Under the pieces are notes generated by a model. The model saw only the letters and a list, made by a program, of their open reading frames with translations. It searched no databases and was not told the origin of the DNA. A stretch of 64,000 nucleotides of DNA from assembly GCF_009192765.1 (NCBI RefSeq), contig NZ_VOHQ01000006.1:248001-312000 (forward strand), given 5' to 3'. How positions within the stretch are numbered: the first letter of the stretch is position 1; every line of letters starts with the position of its first letter. Shown here piece after piece: positions 42,151 through 51,596 of the stretch. The position numbers and the translations under genes are program-made. This stretch comes from Agriterribacter humi (GTDB lineage: Bacteria > Bacteroidota > Bacteroidia > Chitinophagales > Chitinophagaceae).

Positions 42151-42876
42151 CTATCCCAGTTGTCGCTTGTACAATTGAATTACATTCTCCAATCCCAGGT
42201 AAAGCGCATCGCATATTAAAGCATGGCCTATGGAAACCTCGTTTATCCAGGGAATTTGTTGCTTAAAGTAACTGAGATTATGCATGTCAAGGTCGTGCCC
42301 TGCGTTTATACCCAATCCCAGTTCTTTAGCGCGTTGGGCTGCAGACAAGTAAGGGGCAACAGCACCTTCTTTATCTGTAAGATAATTTTTTGCATATCCC
42401 TCCGTATACAATTCTATCCTGTTGGTTCCCGTTGCGGCGGCTCCCTCCACCATTTCAATAACAGGATCAACAAATAGGGATACCCGGATGCCGGCTTGCT
42501 GAAAAACCCGGATCATCTCTGTTAAATAATCTTTATGCTTTATCGTATCCCATCCGTGGTCGCTGGTAATTTGTCCCAGGTCATCGGGTACCAATGTTAC
42601 CTGGTGGGGTTTGGTTTCCAGCACAAGGTCAACAAATTTCCTCTCCCTGCAATTCCCTTCAATATTGAATTCTGTGCTGATTATCTTTTTTATTTCCCTT
42701 ACATCGCTGTAGCGGATATGTCTTTCATCGGGCCTGGGATGTACCGTTATGCCATCGGCGCCAAAGCGTTCTATGTCTCTTGCTGCTTTTAGTACATCCG
42801 GGTTATTGCCGCCACGGCTGTTTCGCAGTGTGGCGATTTTATTTATGTTTACCGAAAGTTTAGTGGTATGATGCAT
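42151..42876 (-). CDS. pdxJ: Pyridoxine 5'-phosphate synthase
   Basis: A 241-residue TIM barrel that condenses 1-deoxyxylulose 5-phosphate with aminoacetone phosphate. KLSVNINKIATLRNSRGG opens it, the catalytic His is in ITVHPRPDERHI, and FNIEGNC, VTLVPD and GLGINAGHDL follow. I place the start at 42876 (MHHTTKLSVN); 26 extra codons upstream lack homology. It makes the cofactor used by the neighbouring PhnW. Confidence 0.96.
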   Translation of the reverse strand: MHHTTKLSVNINKIATLRNSRGGNNPDVLKAARDIERFGADGITVHPRPDERHIRYSDVREIKKIISTEFNIEGNCRERKFVDLVLETKPHQVTLVPDDLGQITSDHGWDTIKHKDYLTEMIRVFQQAGIRVSLFVDPVIEMVEGAAATGTNRIELYTEGYAKNYLTDKEGAVAPYLSAAQRAKELGLGINAGHDLDMHNLSYFKQQIPWINEVSIGHALICDALYLGLENVIQLYKRQLG

Positions 42877-42975
42877 ATCCAAAATTAAAGCCTTATTTAG
42901 TATTATTTTACAGGCTGTATCCCGGTTTTCAATATATTTACAAAGGCTAAACAAAAGTTTACTAAAAATCTACTG

Positions 42976-44286
42976 ATGCAATCAATCAAACAACTGCTCA
43001 CAGGTTCCAAAGCGTTTTTTATTGTGTGGTGTATGGTGGCGGCCTTTGGTACCTATTTTTGCATGTATGCTTTCAGGAAGCCCTTTAATGCCGGAACCTA
43101 TGAGGGGTTGTCTTTATGGGGGATAAACTATAAGGTGGTACTTATTATTGCGCAGGTGTTTGGTTATATGATTTCCAAATTCATTGGAATAAAAGTAATA
43201 TCGGAGTTAAAAGCCGCAAGCCGTACACAACTGATCATTGGATTAATCCTTTTTGCTGAAATAGCACTGTTGTTTTTTGGCTGGGTACCTCATCCCTACA
43301 ATTTTGTTTTTTTATTCATGAACGGGCTTCCGCTGGGAATGATTTGGGGCATTGTATTCAGCTATCTCGAAGGTAGAAGATTTACAGAAGTGCTGGCTAT
43401 CGGCCTTAGTGTAAGCCTGATCGTTTCATCGGGCATGTTAAAAACCATTTATTTTGACGTACGCGAATGGTTACCTGCCGTAGGAGAGTTCTGGATGCCT
43501 TTTGTAATGGGCTTATTGTTTCTGCCTTTGTTCCTTTTGTTTGTATGGATGTTGTCTGTTATTCCTGCTCCTTCAAAGGAAGATATGGCTTTGCGGGCCC
43601 CGCGGCTGCCAATGACCAATACAGACAAACGAATAGTATTCCGGCGCTATGGATGGGGTTTGGTATCCTTTATTATACTCTATACTTTTTTGGCAACCCT
43701 GCGCGATTTCAGGGATAATTTTACAGTTGAAATATGGAATGAAGTAGACCCGGGCTGGGATAAAAATGTATTTACCCAAACAGAGGCCATTACCAGTATA
43801 ATAGTACTGGCGGTTATAGGAAGTCTGTCTGCTATTAAGAACAACTTTAAAGGATTTTGGGCGGTGAACGGCATTATAGGCGCTGGGTTTATCATAACGG
43901 GAATAGCTACCTTCCTGTTTCAAAAGCATATTCTTTCCCCTTTCTGGTGGATGCTGTTATTGGGCACAGGCCTTTTTCTCGCTTACATGCCCATGCAAAT
44001 TGCATTGTTTGAACGCATGATCGCTCATTTCCGCATTAAGGCCAATGCAGGTTTTTTTGTATATATGTGCGATTCTATCGGCTATCTCGGGAGTGTTGTG
44101 CTGATGCTGTATAAAGAGTTTTTTATGAAAGAAATGAACTGGTCGGTAGTACTCATGAAGTTTACCTATCTCCAGGCTGTGATATCTCTTTTATTGCTGG
44201 CAATGGCATGTATATTTTTTTACAGATCTGCCGTTCGTGCAAAGAAAAGTGATTCACCGGTTGCAGCCGGATTTCAAAATGCATAA
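42976..44286 (+). CDS. DUF5690 family MFS-like permease
   Basis: A 436-residue membrane protein with about twelve segments and an MFS-like first half (FRKPFNAGTYEG; MISKFIGIKVISELKAASR; PLGMIWGIVFSYLEGRR). The central loop after six segments is AAPSK-like (IPAPSKEDMALRAPRLP). It belongs to the Bacteroidota DUF5690 family. It lies 27 bases upstream of phnW, suggesting import of 2-aminoethylphosphonate or a related compound; this is a context inference. Confidence 0.82.
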   Translation: MQSIKQLLTGSKAFFIVWCMVAAFGTYFCMYAFRKPFNAGTYEGLSLWGINYKVVLIIAQVFGYMISKFIGIKVISELKAASRTQLIIGLILFAEIALLFFGWVPHPYNFVFLFMNGLPLGMIWGIVFSYLEGRRFTEVLAIGLSVSLIVSSGMLKTIYFDVREWLPAVGEFWMPFVMGLLFLPLFLLFVWMLSVIPAPSKEDMALRAPRLPMTNTDKRIVFRRYGWGLVSFIILYTFLATLRDFRDNFTVEIWNEVDPGWDKNVFTQTEAITSIIVLAVIGSLSAIKNNFKGFWAVNGIIGAGFIITGIATFLFQKHILSPFWWMLLLGTGLFLAYMPMQIALFERMIAHFRIKANAGFFVYMCDSIGYLGSVVLMLYKEFFMKEMNWSVVLMKFTYLQAVISLLLLAMACIFFYRSAVRAKKSDSPVAAGFQNA

Positions 44287-44313
44287 ACACATCACTATTA
44301 ATATTTATAATGT

Positions 44314-45423
44314 ATGTCTGATCGGTCTTTATTATTTACTCCGGGGCCTCTTTCTACATCTTTAAGCGTAAAAGAAGCCATGCTGAAAGATATGGGTTCC
44401 CGTGATCATGTATTTATAGATGCAGTAAAAGATATCCGCAATGGGTTATTGCACCTGGCTCATGTTAGTAAGGAGGATGGTTATGAATGCGTAATCATCC
44501 AGGGATCCGGCACTTTTGCTGTGGAAAGTGTGATAAGCAGTGTAGTGGGGGAGAAGGACAAATTGCTGATACTGGCCAATGGCGCCTATGGAGAAAGAAT
44601 TGTAAAAATGGCAAGGATCCACCGGCTGAACCATGAAGTGCTCCGCTTTGATGAGGATGCTGTAGTAACCCCGGAAACAACGGAAACATTTTTAAAAGAT
44701 CATCCCGGCATCACGCATGTAGCCTGTATTCACAGCGAAACCACTACAGGTTTGTTTAATCCTGTAACGGAAATTGGTGCGGTTTGTAAAAAGTATGGCA
44801 AAATATTTATAGTAGATGCCATGAGCAGTTTTGGAGGAGTTGCAATGGATATGAAGGCCATGCACATTGATTTTCTCGTTTCTTCTTCTAATAAATGCAT
44901 TGAGGGCGTTCCGGGTTTTGCTTTTGCATTATGCAAACGCAGTGTGCTGGAAAAAGCAAAAGGGCAGGCACGCAGCCTGAGTCTTGATTTATATGACCAG
45001 TGGGCCGGGCTGGAAGCCAGCGGGCAATTCCGGTTTACACCACCTACCTTAAGTCTTATGGCTTTCCGGCAGGCCATGAAAGAACTGCAAGAGGAAGGCG
45101 GTATCCCTGCCCGTGAGCAAAGGTATAAAACCAATAAACAAATACTGGATGAGGGAATGACCGCACTCGGGTTTAAACAATACCTCAAACCGGAGATCCA
45201 GGGACATATCATTTCTTCTTTCTTATATCCTTCAGATCCTGGGTTTAATTTTGAACTTTTTTATGAAAAGTTAAACAAAAGGGGATTTGTAATTTATCCC
45301 GGCAAGCTCAGCAAGGCCAATGCTTTCCGGATTGGCAATATCGGGCAAATTTTTCCGGATGATGTAAAAGCATTGCTTGCTGCTATTGAGGAAGTGCTGA
45401 AGGAAGATGCCGTGGCGGTTTAA
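44314..45423 (+). CDS. phnW: 2-aminoethylphosphonate--pyruvate transaminase
   Basis: A 369-residue fold-type I PLP transaminase. LLFTPGPLSTSLSVKEAML opens it, GSGTFAVESVISS binds phosphate, FIVDAMSSFGG holds the PLP-ring Asp, and the Schiff-base lysine is in SSNKCIEGVPGFAFA (about residue 194). It converts 2-aminoethylphosphonate to phosphonoacetaldehyde. The next enzyme (PhnX or PhnY) is not in the window, so it is encoded elsewhere or the activity differs. Confidence 0.92.
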   Translation: MSDRSLLFTPGPLSTSLSVKEAMLKDMGSRDHVFIDAVKDIRNGLLHLAHVSKEDGYECVIIQGSGTFAVESVISSVVGEKDKLLILANGAYGERIVKMARIHRLNHEVLRFDEDAVVTPETTETFLKDHPGITHVACIHSETTTGLFNPVTEIGAVCKKYGKIFIVDAMSSFGGVAMDMKAMHIDFLVSSSNKCIEGVPGFAFALCKRSVLEKAKGQARSLSLDLYDQWAGLEASGQFRFTPPTLSLMAFRQAMKELQEEGGIPAREQRYKTNKQILDEGMTALGFKQYLKPEIQGHIISSFLYPSDPGFNFELFYEKLNKRGFVIYPGKLSKANAFRIGNIGQIFPDDVKALLAAIEEVLKEDAVAV

Positions 45424-45638
45424 AACCCATGAGGCTTGCGGGTAAGAATTACAGCGTGGTAAAGCCCCATAGGGTTAAATAAAGATGGAAAAGTGAAAAG
45501 TGAGAGGGTGGAAGGTGAAAGAAGAAGTATATATCCTGTCGTTAGCAGCTACTCACCTCAAGGCTCCTGCTACCTAAACTATAAATCTCAAATCGCGAAT
45601 TCAAAAAAACAATACCTTTAAAAAAAGGATTGTTTATC
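45424..45638. repeat. phnW-dehydratase gap with polar short-word repeats
   Basis: A 215-base gap. After phnW come AAAAGTGAAAAGTGAGAGGG and GGAAGGTGAAAG words. Before the dehydratase come GCAGCTACTCACCTCAAGGC and CTACCTAAACTATAAATCTCAAATCG. Both polarities occur, in the usual order. Confidence 0.55.
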
Positions 45639-47351
45639 ATGAGCAATGAACTTCGCAGCCGCGGCTGGTTTGGAAAAACAGGTAAAGATGGTTTTATATA
45701 CCGTGCATGGATGAAAAACCAGGGTATCCCTTCCTATGAATTTGAAGGAAAGCCTGTTATCGGTATTTGTAATACCTGGTCGGAATTAACACCCTGCAAT
45801 GCCCATTTCAGGGAATTGGCCGAATCCGTAAAGCGTGGTATATCCGAGGCAGGAGGCTTCCCGGTTGAATTTCCCGTAATGTCTTTGGGTGAAACGCTGA
45901 TCAAGCCTACGGCTATGCTTTACCGTAACCTGGCCAGCATGGACGTGGAAGAATCCATCCGCGCCAACCCCATGGACGGCGTGGTATTGCTTTGTGGCTG
46001 TGATAAAACCACGCCTTCCTTAGTAATGGGGGCGTGCAGTGTAAATTTACCAACCCTTGTTGTTTCGGGCGGGCCTATGCTCACGGGCAAGTATAAGGGC
46101 AAAGATATCAGCACAAGCGATATCTGGCGTTTCAGTGAAGCCGTGCGGTCGGGCTCCATGTCGCAGGAAGCGCTGAGCGTTGCGGAAGCCTGCATGTGCA
46201 GGAGCAGGGGACATTGCGCCGTAATGGGCACCGCTTCTACAATGGCCTGCATGGTAGAATCGCTTGGTTTGTCGCTGCCGGGTAATGCCGCCATTCCGGC
46301 GGCCGATTCACGAAGAAAAGTGCTGGCACAACTGTCTGGCATCCGTATCGTGGAAATGGTGAAAGAAAACCTGAGGCTATCGGATATACTCACCCGAAAA
46401 TCATTTGAAAATGCTATTAAGGTAAATGCAGCTATAGGGGGGTCTACCAATTTTGTATTGCATTTATTGGCCATAGCCGGAAGGATAGGAGTGGAGCTTT
46501 CTATTGAAGATTTTGATATTCATTCCAAAGACATACCACTTCTCGCTAACCTGCAGCCCTCTGGAAAATATTTTATGGAAGATCTGTACTATGCAGGAGG
46601 ATTACCGGCGGTGATGAAGGAAATGGAAGATATGCTGCATAAAGATTGCATAACCGCAAATGGTAAAACAGTAGCAGAAAATTTTTCCGATGCTGAATGC
46701 TACGACCGTGAAGTGATTTCTACCAGTGCAGAACCCTTCAATGAAATATCAGGTATAGTGGTGCTCAAAGGAAATGTTTGCGAAGAGGGCGCAGTGCTGA
46801 AACCTTCGGCTGCCAGCGCACATTTGCTGAAACATACAGGCAGAGCAGTAGTGTTTGAAGATATTGAAGATTATAAGAACAGGATTGATGACCCCGAACT
46901 GGATATTGATGAAACCTGCGTAATGGTGCTGAAAAACGTAGGACCAGCCGGTTATCCGGGTATGCCCGAAGTAGGTAATATGGGGATGCCTAAAAAATTA
47001 CTCTCTAAAGGCGTTACAGATATGGTTCGCATTTCTGATGGCAGAATGAGTGGAACTGGCTTCGGAACAGTGGTACTGCACGTATCACCCGAAGCTGCTG
47101 TTGGCGGCAATCTTTCGCTTATACAAAATGGTGATATGATTACACTTGATGTGGAGAAGAGATTATTGCATGCAGATATAACAGCAGAAGCATTGAAAAA
47201 AAGAAAAGCGCAAAGAGTACAACCTCCTTCCCCTTACAATCGCGGCTATGTAAACCTCTATCTCAGGCATGTGGAGCAGGCGCATCTGGGTGCTGATTTT
47301 GATTTTCTCAGGGGCTCATCGGGCAGTGAAGTAACAAGAGATTCCCATTAG
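45639..47351 (+). CDS. IlvD/Edd-family sugar-acid dehydratase
   Basis: A 570-residue Fe-S dehydratase close to L-arabinonate/D-xylonate dehydratases rather than to dihydroxyacid dehydratase, judging by the SRGWFGKTGKDGFIYRAWMKNQG start. The cluster cysteines are visible in NTWSELTPCN, LLCGCDKTTPS and CMCRSRGHCAVMGTASTM; the metal-binding Asp-Lys of GCDKTTP is present. It dehydrates a pentonate or similar acid to a 2-keto-3-deoxy acid. The start at 45639 (MSNEL) replaces a TTG three codons upstream. An SDR dehydrogenase follows, fitting a sugar oxidation pathway. Confidence 0.9.
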   Translation: MSNELRSRGWFGKTGKDGFIYRAWMKNQGIPSYEFEGKPVIGICNTWSELTPCNAHFRELAESVKRGISEAGGFPVEFPVMSLGETLIKPTAMLYRNLASMDVEESIRANPMDGVVLLCGCDKTTPSLVMGACSVNLPTLVVSGGPMLTGKYKGKDISTSDIWRFSEAVRSGSMSQEALSVAEACMCRSRGHCAVMGTASTMACMVESLGLSLPGNAAIPAADSRRKVLAQLSGIRIVEMVKENLRLSDILTRKSFENAIKVNAAIGGSTNFVLHLLAIAGRIGVELSIEDFDIHSKDIPLLANLQPSGKYFMEDLYYAGGLPAVMKEMEDMLHKDCITANGKTVAENFSDAECYDREVISTSAEPFNEISGIVVLKGNVCEEGAVLKPSAASAHLLKHTGRAVVFEDIEDYKNRIDDPELDIDETCVMVLKNVGPAGYPGMPEVGNMGMPKKLLSKGVTDMVRISDGRMSGTGFGTVVLHVSPEAAVGGNLSLIQNGDMITLDVEKRLLHADITAEALKKRKAQRVQPPSPYNRGYVNLYLRHVEQAHLGADFDFLRGSSGSEVTRDSH

Positions 47352-47358
47352 ATTTGAA

Positions 47359-47399
47359 ACCTGCCTGCCGGCAGGTAAGTTTAAGATTTAAGATTTGAA
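47359..47399. repeat. GC palindrome plus GATTTGAAAT words
   Basis: CCTGCCGGCAGG is a perfect 12-base palindrome (47364-47375), extended to ACCTGC...GCAGGT. It is followed by AAGTTTAAGATTTAAGATTTGAAA in the G/T polarity, directly after the dehydratase stop. Confidence 0.55.
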
Positions 47400-48182
47400 A
47401 TGTATCATATGCAGGCTTCTTCAAAAATATTTAACGAACAGGTAGCAATTGTAACAGGTGCGGGTCAGGGGATTGGTTTTGAAATTGCAAGGCAGTTATG
47501 TGCACAGGGCGCATCGGTTGTATTGAATGATGTAAATGAAAAATTAGCAACCGAAGCCGCTGCTGCTATTGCCAAAGAAGGCTATTCCTGTATTGCATTA
47601 CCGGGCGATGTATCATCCCCGGATTTTATTACCACAATGGTCAATGAAACAGTAGCACAATTTGGTAAACTCACTATTGCTGTTGCCAATGCCGGCATTA
47701 CCCTATTTGGCGACTTCCTGGATTACCCTCCCGACTCATTGTATAAAGTAATGCAGCTAAACCTGGGCGGTAGTTTCTTGCTGGCGCAGGCTACGGCCAA
47801 ACAAATCATACAGCAAGATACCGGCGGAAGTATATTATTCATGTCATCGGTTACCGGCCACCAGGCGCATAAAAAACTGGCAGCGTATGGCATGACCAAA
47901 GCTGCTCTTGAAATGTTGGCCAAGACCCTTGTAGTGGAACTTTCTGAGCATAATATTTCGGTGAATGCTATAGCGCCGGGCGCTACGGTAACAGAACGCA
48001 CAAGCGATGATCCGGAATATGTGCCTGTATGGAGCCGTATTACACCTATGGGCCGCCCGGCCCAGGTGCAGGACATTGCCAATGCTGCTTTGTTTCTTGT
48101 ATCTCCTGCATCACGGCATATAACCGGTCAAAGCCTGGTAGTGGATGGTGGCTGGACTTCAGTAAGCCCTTCACCCTATTAA
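47400..48182 (+). CDS. SDR family oxidoreductase
   Basis: A 260-residue classical short-chain dehydrogenase. The Rossmann motif is VTGAGQGIGFEIA (about residues 20-32), NAGIT the second motif, and the catalytic Ser, Tyr and Lys are in FMSSVTGHQAHKKLAAYGMTKAAL. The end QSLVVDGGW is typical. With the preceding dehydratase it plausibly oxidises a pentose or hexose derivative; the exact substrate is unknown. A second ATG at 47409 could also be the start. Confidence 0.93.
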   Translation: MYHMQASSKIFNEQVAIVTGAGQGIGFEIARQLCAQGASVVLNDVNEKLATEAAAAIAKEGYSCIALPGDVSSPDFITTMVNETVAQFGKLTIAVANAGITLFGDFLDYPPDSLYKVMQLNLGGSFLLAQATAKQIIQQDTGGSILFMSSVTGHQAHKKLAAYGMTKAALEMLAKTLVVELSEHNISVNAIAPGATVTERTSDDPEYVPVWSRITPMGRPAQVQDIANAALFLVSPASRHITGQSLVVDGGWTSVSPSPY

Positions 48183-48221
48183 GCCGTTGATCTTTGTTAA
48201 TTCATGTACGTAAACAACCGA

Positions 48222-48950
48222 ATGAAAATAGTAATTGCTATTATGCTCTTTGTTTCATTTTCTCATTTTTCGGGTGCGCAAAATGCAAACCAGCTCCATG
48301 CATTTCTATCGGATAGCCTGGATGTGATAAAAGAAAGAGCACAGCAACAAATTTGCGCGACACGTTACATGGAAGGTAAGCTGTTGCTTGAAACCGATAC
48401 TTTACCGGGATGGAAAGGAATACCCGTAGCATTGTATGAGTACTCCGTATTTGATAAAGTATATCAAAAAAAATTAACTACGCAGGTATACATGGCCAAT
48501 GCAAACAGCGAAAGATTGGCCAGGTGGATTATTTCAACCTGTTACACGATTACAGGAGCATTAGATAAAGAGGATACCGATATGCTCATTAAATCCATAC
48601 GCAGCGCGTCTGGCGGACAATTTCCCGTACAGGGTGTGGTGTATGAAGATATGTATGGTACCGGTCAAAAAGGATATAATTTTAAAGATGGAGTAACGGT
48701 ATACCTGCAAAAAGATTTTGACGGGGATATATCGGTTATTAATATTGATAATATAGCGCGAACAGGCAAATACGCCCGTATTATAAGTACCACAAGGGAA
48801 CAATATAAGGCTTATGGTGGAACAAAAGATACCACGGCATTACACTGGCTAACTGCTGTTCGGGAAGAATATAAAAAGGCCTTGCAATCGGATACCAATC
48901 TGCTGATATTGAGCTGGGCAAAGCAAAACCTCGTACCTGCCAAAAATTAA
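48222..48950 (+). CDS. Hypothetical secreted protein
   Basis: A 242-residue protein with signal peptide (MKIVIAIMLFVSFSHFSGAQ; the ATG six codons upstream is less likely). The rest is soluble and mixed, with DFDGDISVINIDNIART in the C-terminal half. I do not recognise the family. It follows the SDR gene by 39 bases and is probably in the same transcript. Confidence 0.6.
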   Translation: MKIVIAIMLFVSFSHFSGAQNANQLHAFLSDSLDVIKERAQQQICATRYMEGKLLLETDTLPGWKGIPVALYEYSVFDKVYQKKLTTQVYMANANSERLARWIISTCYTITGALDKEDTDMLIKSIRSASGGQFPVQGVVYEDMYGTGQKGYNFKDGVTVYLQKDFDGDISVINIDNIARTGKYARIISTTREQYKAYGGTKDTTALHWLTAVREEYKKALQSDTNLLILSWAKQNLVPAKN

Positions 48951-48955
48951 ATGAT

Positions 48956-49741
48956 TTATATGCTTCCTGTTCTTCCCCCATCCACCGGAATACTTGCTCC
49001 GTTTACATAGGAAGCTGCAGGAGAAGCGAGAAAAGCGGCAACATTCGCTATTTCTTCGGGTAGTCCAAACCGTTTTAACGGGATATTATCCGTCATTTCT
49101 TTTTCCACCATCTCCCTGCTGGTATTTTTCTTTTTTACTGTTTCTTCTATTAAGCTGTCGAGCCGGTCTGTTTTGGTAGAACCCGGTAATATATTATTTA
49201 CGGTAACATTATATTGTCCTGCTTCATTTGATAAAGTTTTGGCCCAGGCTGCTACTGCTGCACGTACAGTATTGGATACGCCAAGATTGTGCAGCGGAAT
49301 TTTTACTGATGCAGAGATGATGTTTATTATCCGGCCATATCCTTCTTTCTTCATACCGGGTAAAACACATTGTGCTAATAATTGATTATTGATAATGTGC
49401 TGGCGAAAGGCATTTTCAAACGCAGCCGTTGAAGCTTCAGCAAGAGGTCCCGGAGGTGGTCCGCCGGTATTATTGATGAGAATATGAATGTTTATTTTTG
49501 AAACCACTGATTCGATAGCGGCTTTTACAGTGGCAGGCTCAGAAAAATCAGCCACGCGATAACCATGTTCCTGCCCATCTTTATGTGGCAAACTATGTAC
49601 ATTTTCTTTTAGTAAGGGTTCATTACGCGCAAATAAAGTACAATTTGCTCCCAGCAAGGCCAGTTCTTTTGCTATTGCCAGTCCAATACCCCGTGTGCTG
49701 CCGCAAACAACAGCGTTCTTGCCTTTAAGGGATAACTCCAT
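48956..49741 (-). CDS. SDR-like protein lacking the usual Tyr-x-x-x-Lys
   Basis: A 261-residue short-chain dehydrogenase-type protein with an intact cofactor region (VVCGSTRGIGLAIAKEL, ILINNTGGPPPG) and GGRTGSI at the C-terminus. At the catalytic helix it reads ISASVKIPLHNLGVSNTVRAAVAAW, so the standard Tyr-x-x-x-Lys is replaced by SNTVR. Related 3-oxoacyl-ACP reductase-like proteins with this variation exist in many bacteria; activity is uncertain. It is convergent with the secreted hypothetical gene, 5 bases apart. Confidence 0.85.
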   Translation of the reverse strand: MELSLKGKNAVVCGSTRGIGLAIAKELALLGANCTLFARNEPLLKENVHSLPHKDGQEHGYRVADFSEPATVKAAIESVVSKINIHILINNTGGPPPGPLAEASTAAFENAFRQHIINNQLLAQCVLPGMKKEGYGRIINIISASVKIPLHNLGVSNTVRAAVAAWAKTLSNEAGQYNVTVNNILPGSTKTDRLDSLIEETVKKKNTSREMVEKEMTDNIPLKRFGLPEEIANVAAFLASPAASYVNGASIPVDGGRTGSI

Positions 49742-49980
49742 TGCTTCTTATTTATCGGCAAATGTAAGTAAGATCATCGGCTTTCCTCTTGCGCCAGGCT
49801 TCAGCAATGCACAAAAATATTTCTTCAGGAATGTTTAATAACCAAGAATAGCTTTAGCTTTGCGCCGCTGAAATAGAGTTGTCGAAGCTTTTGCATCTTC
49901 ATTCACAACCCGGCCATAAATTTTATAGTTAACCTGTGCCTTTTATATACCTTTTTACCATGAGTATCGTTAATGGAAAT
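49742..49980. other. Divergent intergenic region
   Basis: About 240 bases between the divergent SDR-like and deacetylase genes. No short-word repeats and no convincing consensus promoter were found; a longer deacetylase frame through it was rejected. Confidence 0.35.
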
Positions 49981-50826
49981 ATGAAAAGCATTTCTTTACT
50001 TGTTGTTGTTATTTCATTGTTCCCGCTATATGCCTGCCGGCAAAAAACACCGTTTATACCGGAATTAGCAGCCCCTAATACCGCCATGGTTCAATCCGTT
50101 GTTCCGGAAAGCATGATAGCTGGTGCGGCAACAATAATGTCACGTCCCGAAGTGCCTGTATTATGCTATCACCAGATCAGGGAATGGCGGGGAAATGAAT
50201 CAAGAGGGGTAAAAGATGTGGTGGTGCCCCCCGCTGCTTTTAAAAGCCAGTTACAGTTATTGGCCGATAGCGGGTACCAAACTGTGTTGCCCGATGATTT
50301 GTATGCTTACCTCACTACCGGAAAGCCACTGCCGGCAAAACCCATTATGCTTACCTATGATGACAGCGACCTGGATCAATATAAAATTGCCGCTCCCGAA
50401 ATGAAGAAACATGGATTCAAGGGCGTGTTTTTTATTATGACTGTTTCCTTAGGACGTTCTATATACATGAACAGGGCTCAGGTTAAGGAATTGTCTGACG
50501 AAGGTCATGTAATTGCTTCGCATACCTGGGATCATAAGAATGTAAAAAAGTACGCGGATGGCGATTGGGAAATGCAGATCGTTAAACCCGTCAGGCAACT
50601 GGAAGAAATTACGGGTAAAAAGATCCGGTATTTTGCTTATCCTTTTGGCGCATGGAATAAGGAAGCCATACCCGAACTAAAAAAATACGATATAAAAGCG
50701 GCTTTTCAATTGTCAGCCAAACGTGATTCAACCGAGCCATTATATACCATTCGCCGTATGATCGTTCCTGGTGACTGGAGTGCTACAACCATGTACCGGG
50801 CTATGAAGAGGACATTTAAGGGGTAG
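49981..50826 (+). CDS. Polysaccharide deacetylase (NodB-type) lipoprotein
   Basis: A 281-residue lipoprotein (signal MKSISLLVVVISLFPLYAC). The NodB domain starts at VLCYHQIREW. Motif 1 is LTYDDSDLDQYK in place of the common TFDDG, and motif 2 is SHTWDHKN with the two metal-binding His residues; AYPFGAWN is motif 3. It likely de-N-acetylates or de-O-acetylates a glycan. The start at 49981 is chosen since it directly yields a lipoprotein signal. Confidence 0.87.
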   Translation: MKSISLLVVVISLFPLYACRQKTPFIPELAAPNTAMVQSVVPESMIAGAATIMSRPEVPVLCYHQIREWRGNESRGVKDVVVPPAAFKSQLQLLADSGYQTVLPDDLYAYLTTGKPLPAKPIMLTYDDSDLDQYKIAAPEMKKHGFKGVFFIMTVSLGRSIYMNRAQVKELSDEGHVIASHTWDHKNVKKYADGDWEMQIVKPVRQLEEITGKKIRYFAYPFGAWNKEAIPELKKYDIKAAFQLSAKRDSTEPLYTIRRMIVPGDWSATTMYRAMKRTFKG

Positions 50827-50862
50827 AAGGTATGAGGTATGACCGAGGTGTAAGGTATGTCA
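50827..50862. repeat. Short-word repeat downstream of the deacetylase gene
   Basis: GAAGGTATGAGGTATG followed by GAGGTGTAAGGTATG, the G/T polarity, immediately after the stop codon. Confidence 0.5.
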
Positions 50863-50951
50863 TTGGTGAGTGTTGTCGTATCCAGCCTATCATTAGTAGT
50901 TACTTCAGTAATGATCCGTGTGGCCGGCAACCTTTTTAGCGATCTTTTCAG

Positions 50952-50959
50952 TAGGTTTG
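50952..50959 (+). promoter_or_regulatory. Possible -7 promoter box before the DUF3347 gene
   Basis: TAGGTTTG matches TAnnTTTG exactly, 17 bases before the ATG at 50977. The -33 region (CCTTTTT at 50931) is only loosely consensus. Confidence 0.35.
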
Positions 50960-50976
50960 TGAAAAATTATTATCCG

Positions 50977-51558
50977 ATGAATAAGATAATGTACATCATA
51001 GCGGTACTGTTTTTGGTTGCCTGCAAAAACAAAGAAAAAGAAGTTGAAGTAACGGCTAATGTGCCACCTGTTGAAAAGCCTGCTGTTCATTCTGAGGCCT
51101 TTAATACATCGTTTAAAAATGTGCTCGACCGGTATTACAGCCTCCGCGATGCATTGATTGCCAGTGATACTGCTGCCGCTAACCAGGCTGCTGCACTGCT
51201 TCTGCGGTCCGCTGATGAACTGAAATTAGACGAATTGAAAAAAATTGATACGAATAATATTATCATTCCTACCGCACAAACCTATACTGGTGGCATCAAC
51301 AGTGAAAGTAAAGGTTTACTTGGGGAAGCCGGTATAGAAGGCAAACGCAAATCTTTCCAGATGATCTCCGCTAATTTGTTTGACCTGACCAGAACAGTGA
51401 GATATGCTGAAGAAAAGGTATATCTCCTGCATTGTCCTATGGCGTTTAATAATGCGGGAGCCGACTGGTTGAGCAATTCAACAGAAATTAAAAATCCTTA
51501 CTTTGGGAGTAAAATGCTTACCTGCGGGTCAGTGAAAGATTCTGTTGTATTAAGATAA
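50977..51558 (+). CDS. DUF3347 domain lipoprotein
   Basis: A 193-residue lipoprotein (MNKIMYIIAVLFLVACKNK). The DUF3347 domain spans about residues 45-190 with LDRYYSLRDALIASDTAAANQAA near its start and the signature HCPMAFNNAGADWLSNSTEIKNPYFG ending at MLTCGSV. The domain occurs beside CusB-type metal efflux adaptors, and its Cys/His/Met content suggests copper handling. The start was set at 50977 to give a lipoprotein signal; the long upstream extension is rejected. Confidence 0.88.
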   Translation: MNKIMYIIAVLFLVACKNKEKEVEVTANVPPVEKPAVHSEAFNTSFKNVLDRYYSLRDALIASDTAAANQAAALLLRSADELKLDELKKIDTNNIIIPTAQTYTGGINSESKGLLGEAGIEGKRKSFQMISANLFDLTRTVRYAEEKVYLLHCPMAFNNAGADWLSNSTEIKNPYFGSKMLTCGSVKDSVVLR

Positions 51559-51596
51559 ATTTGTCTTACTATATCCGGAACCGGGAAAATAACTTA

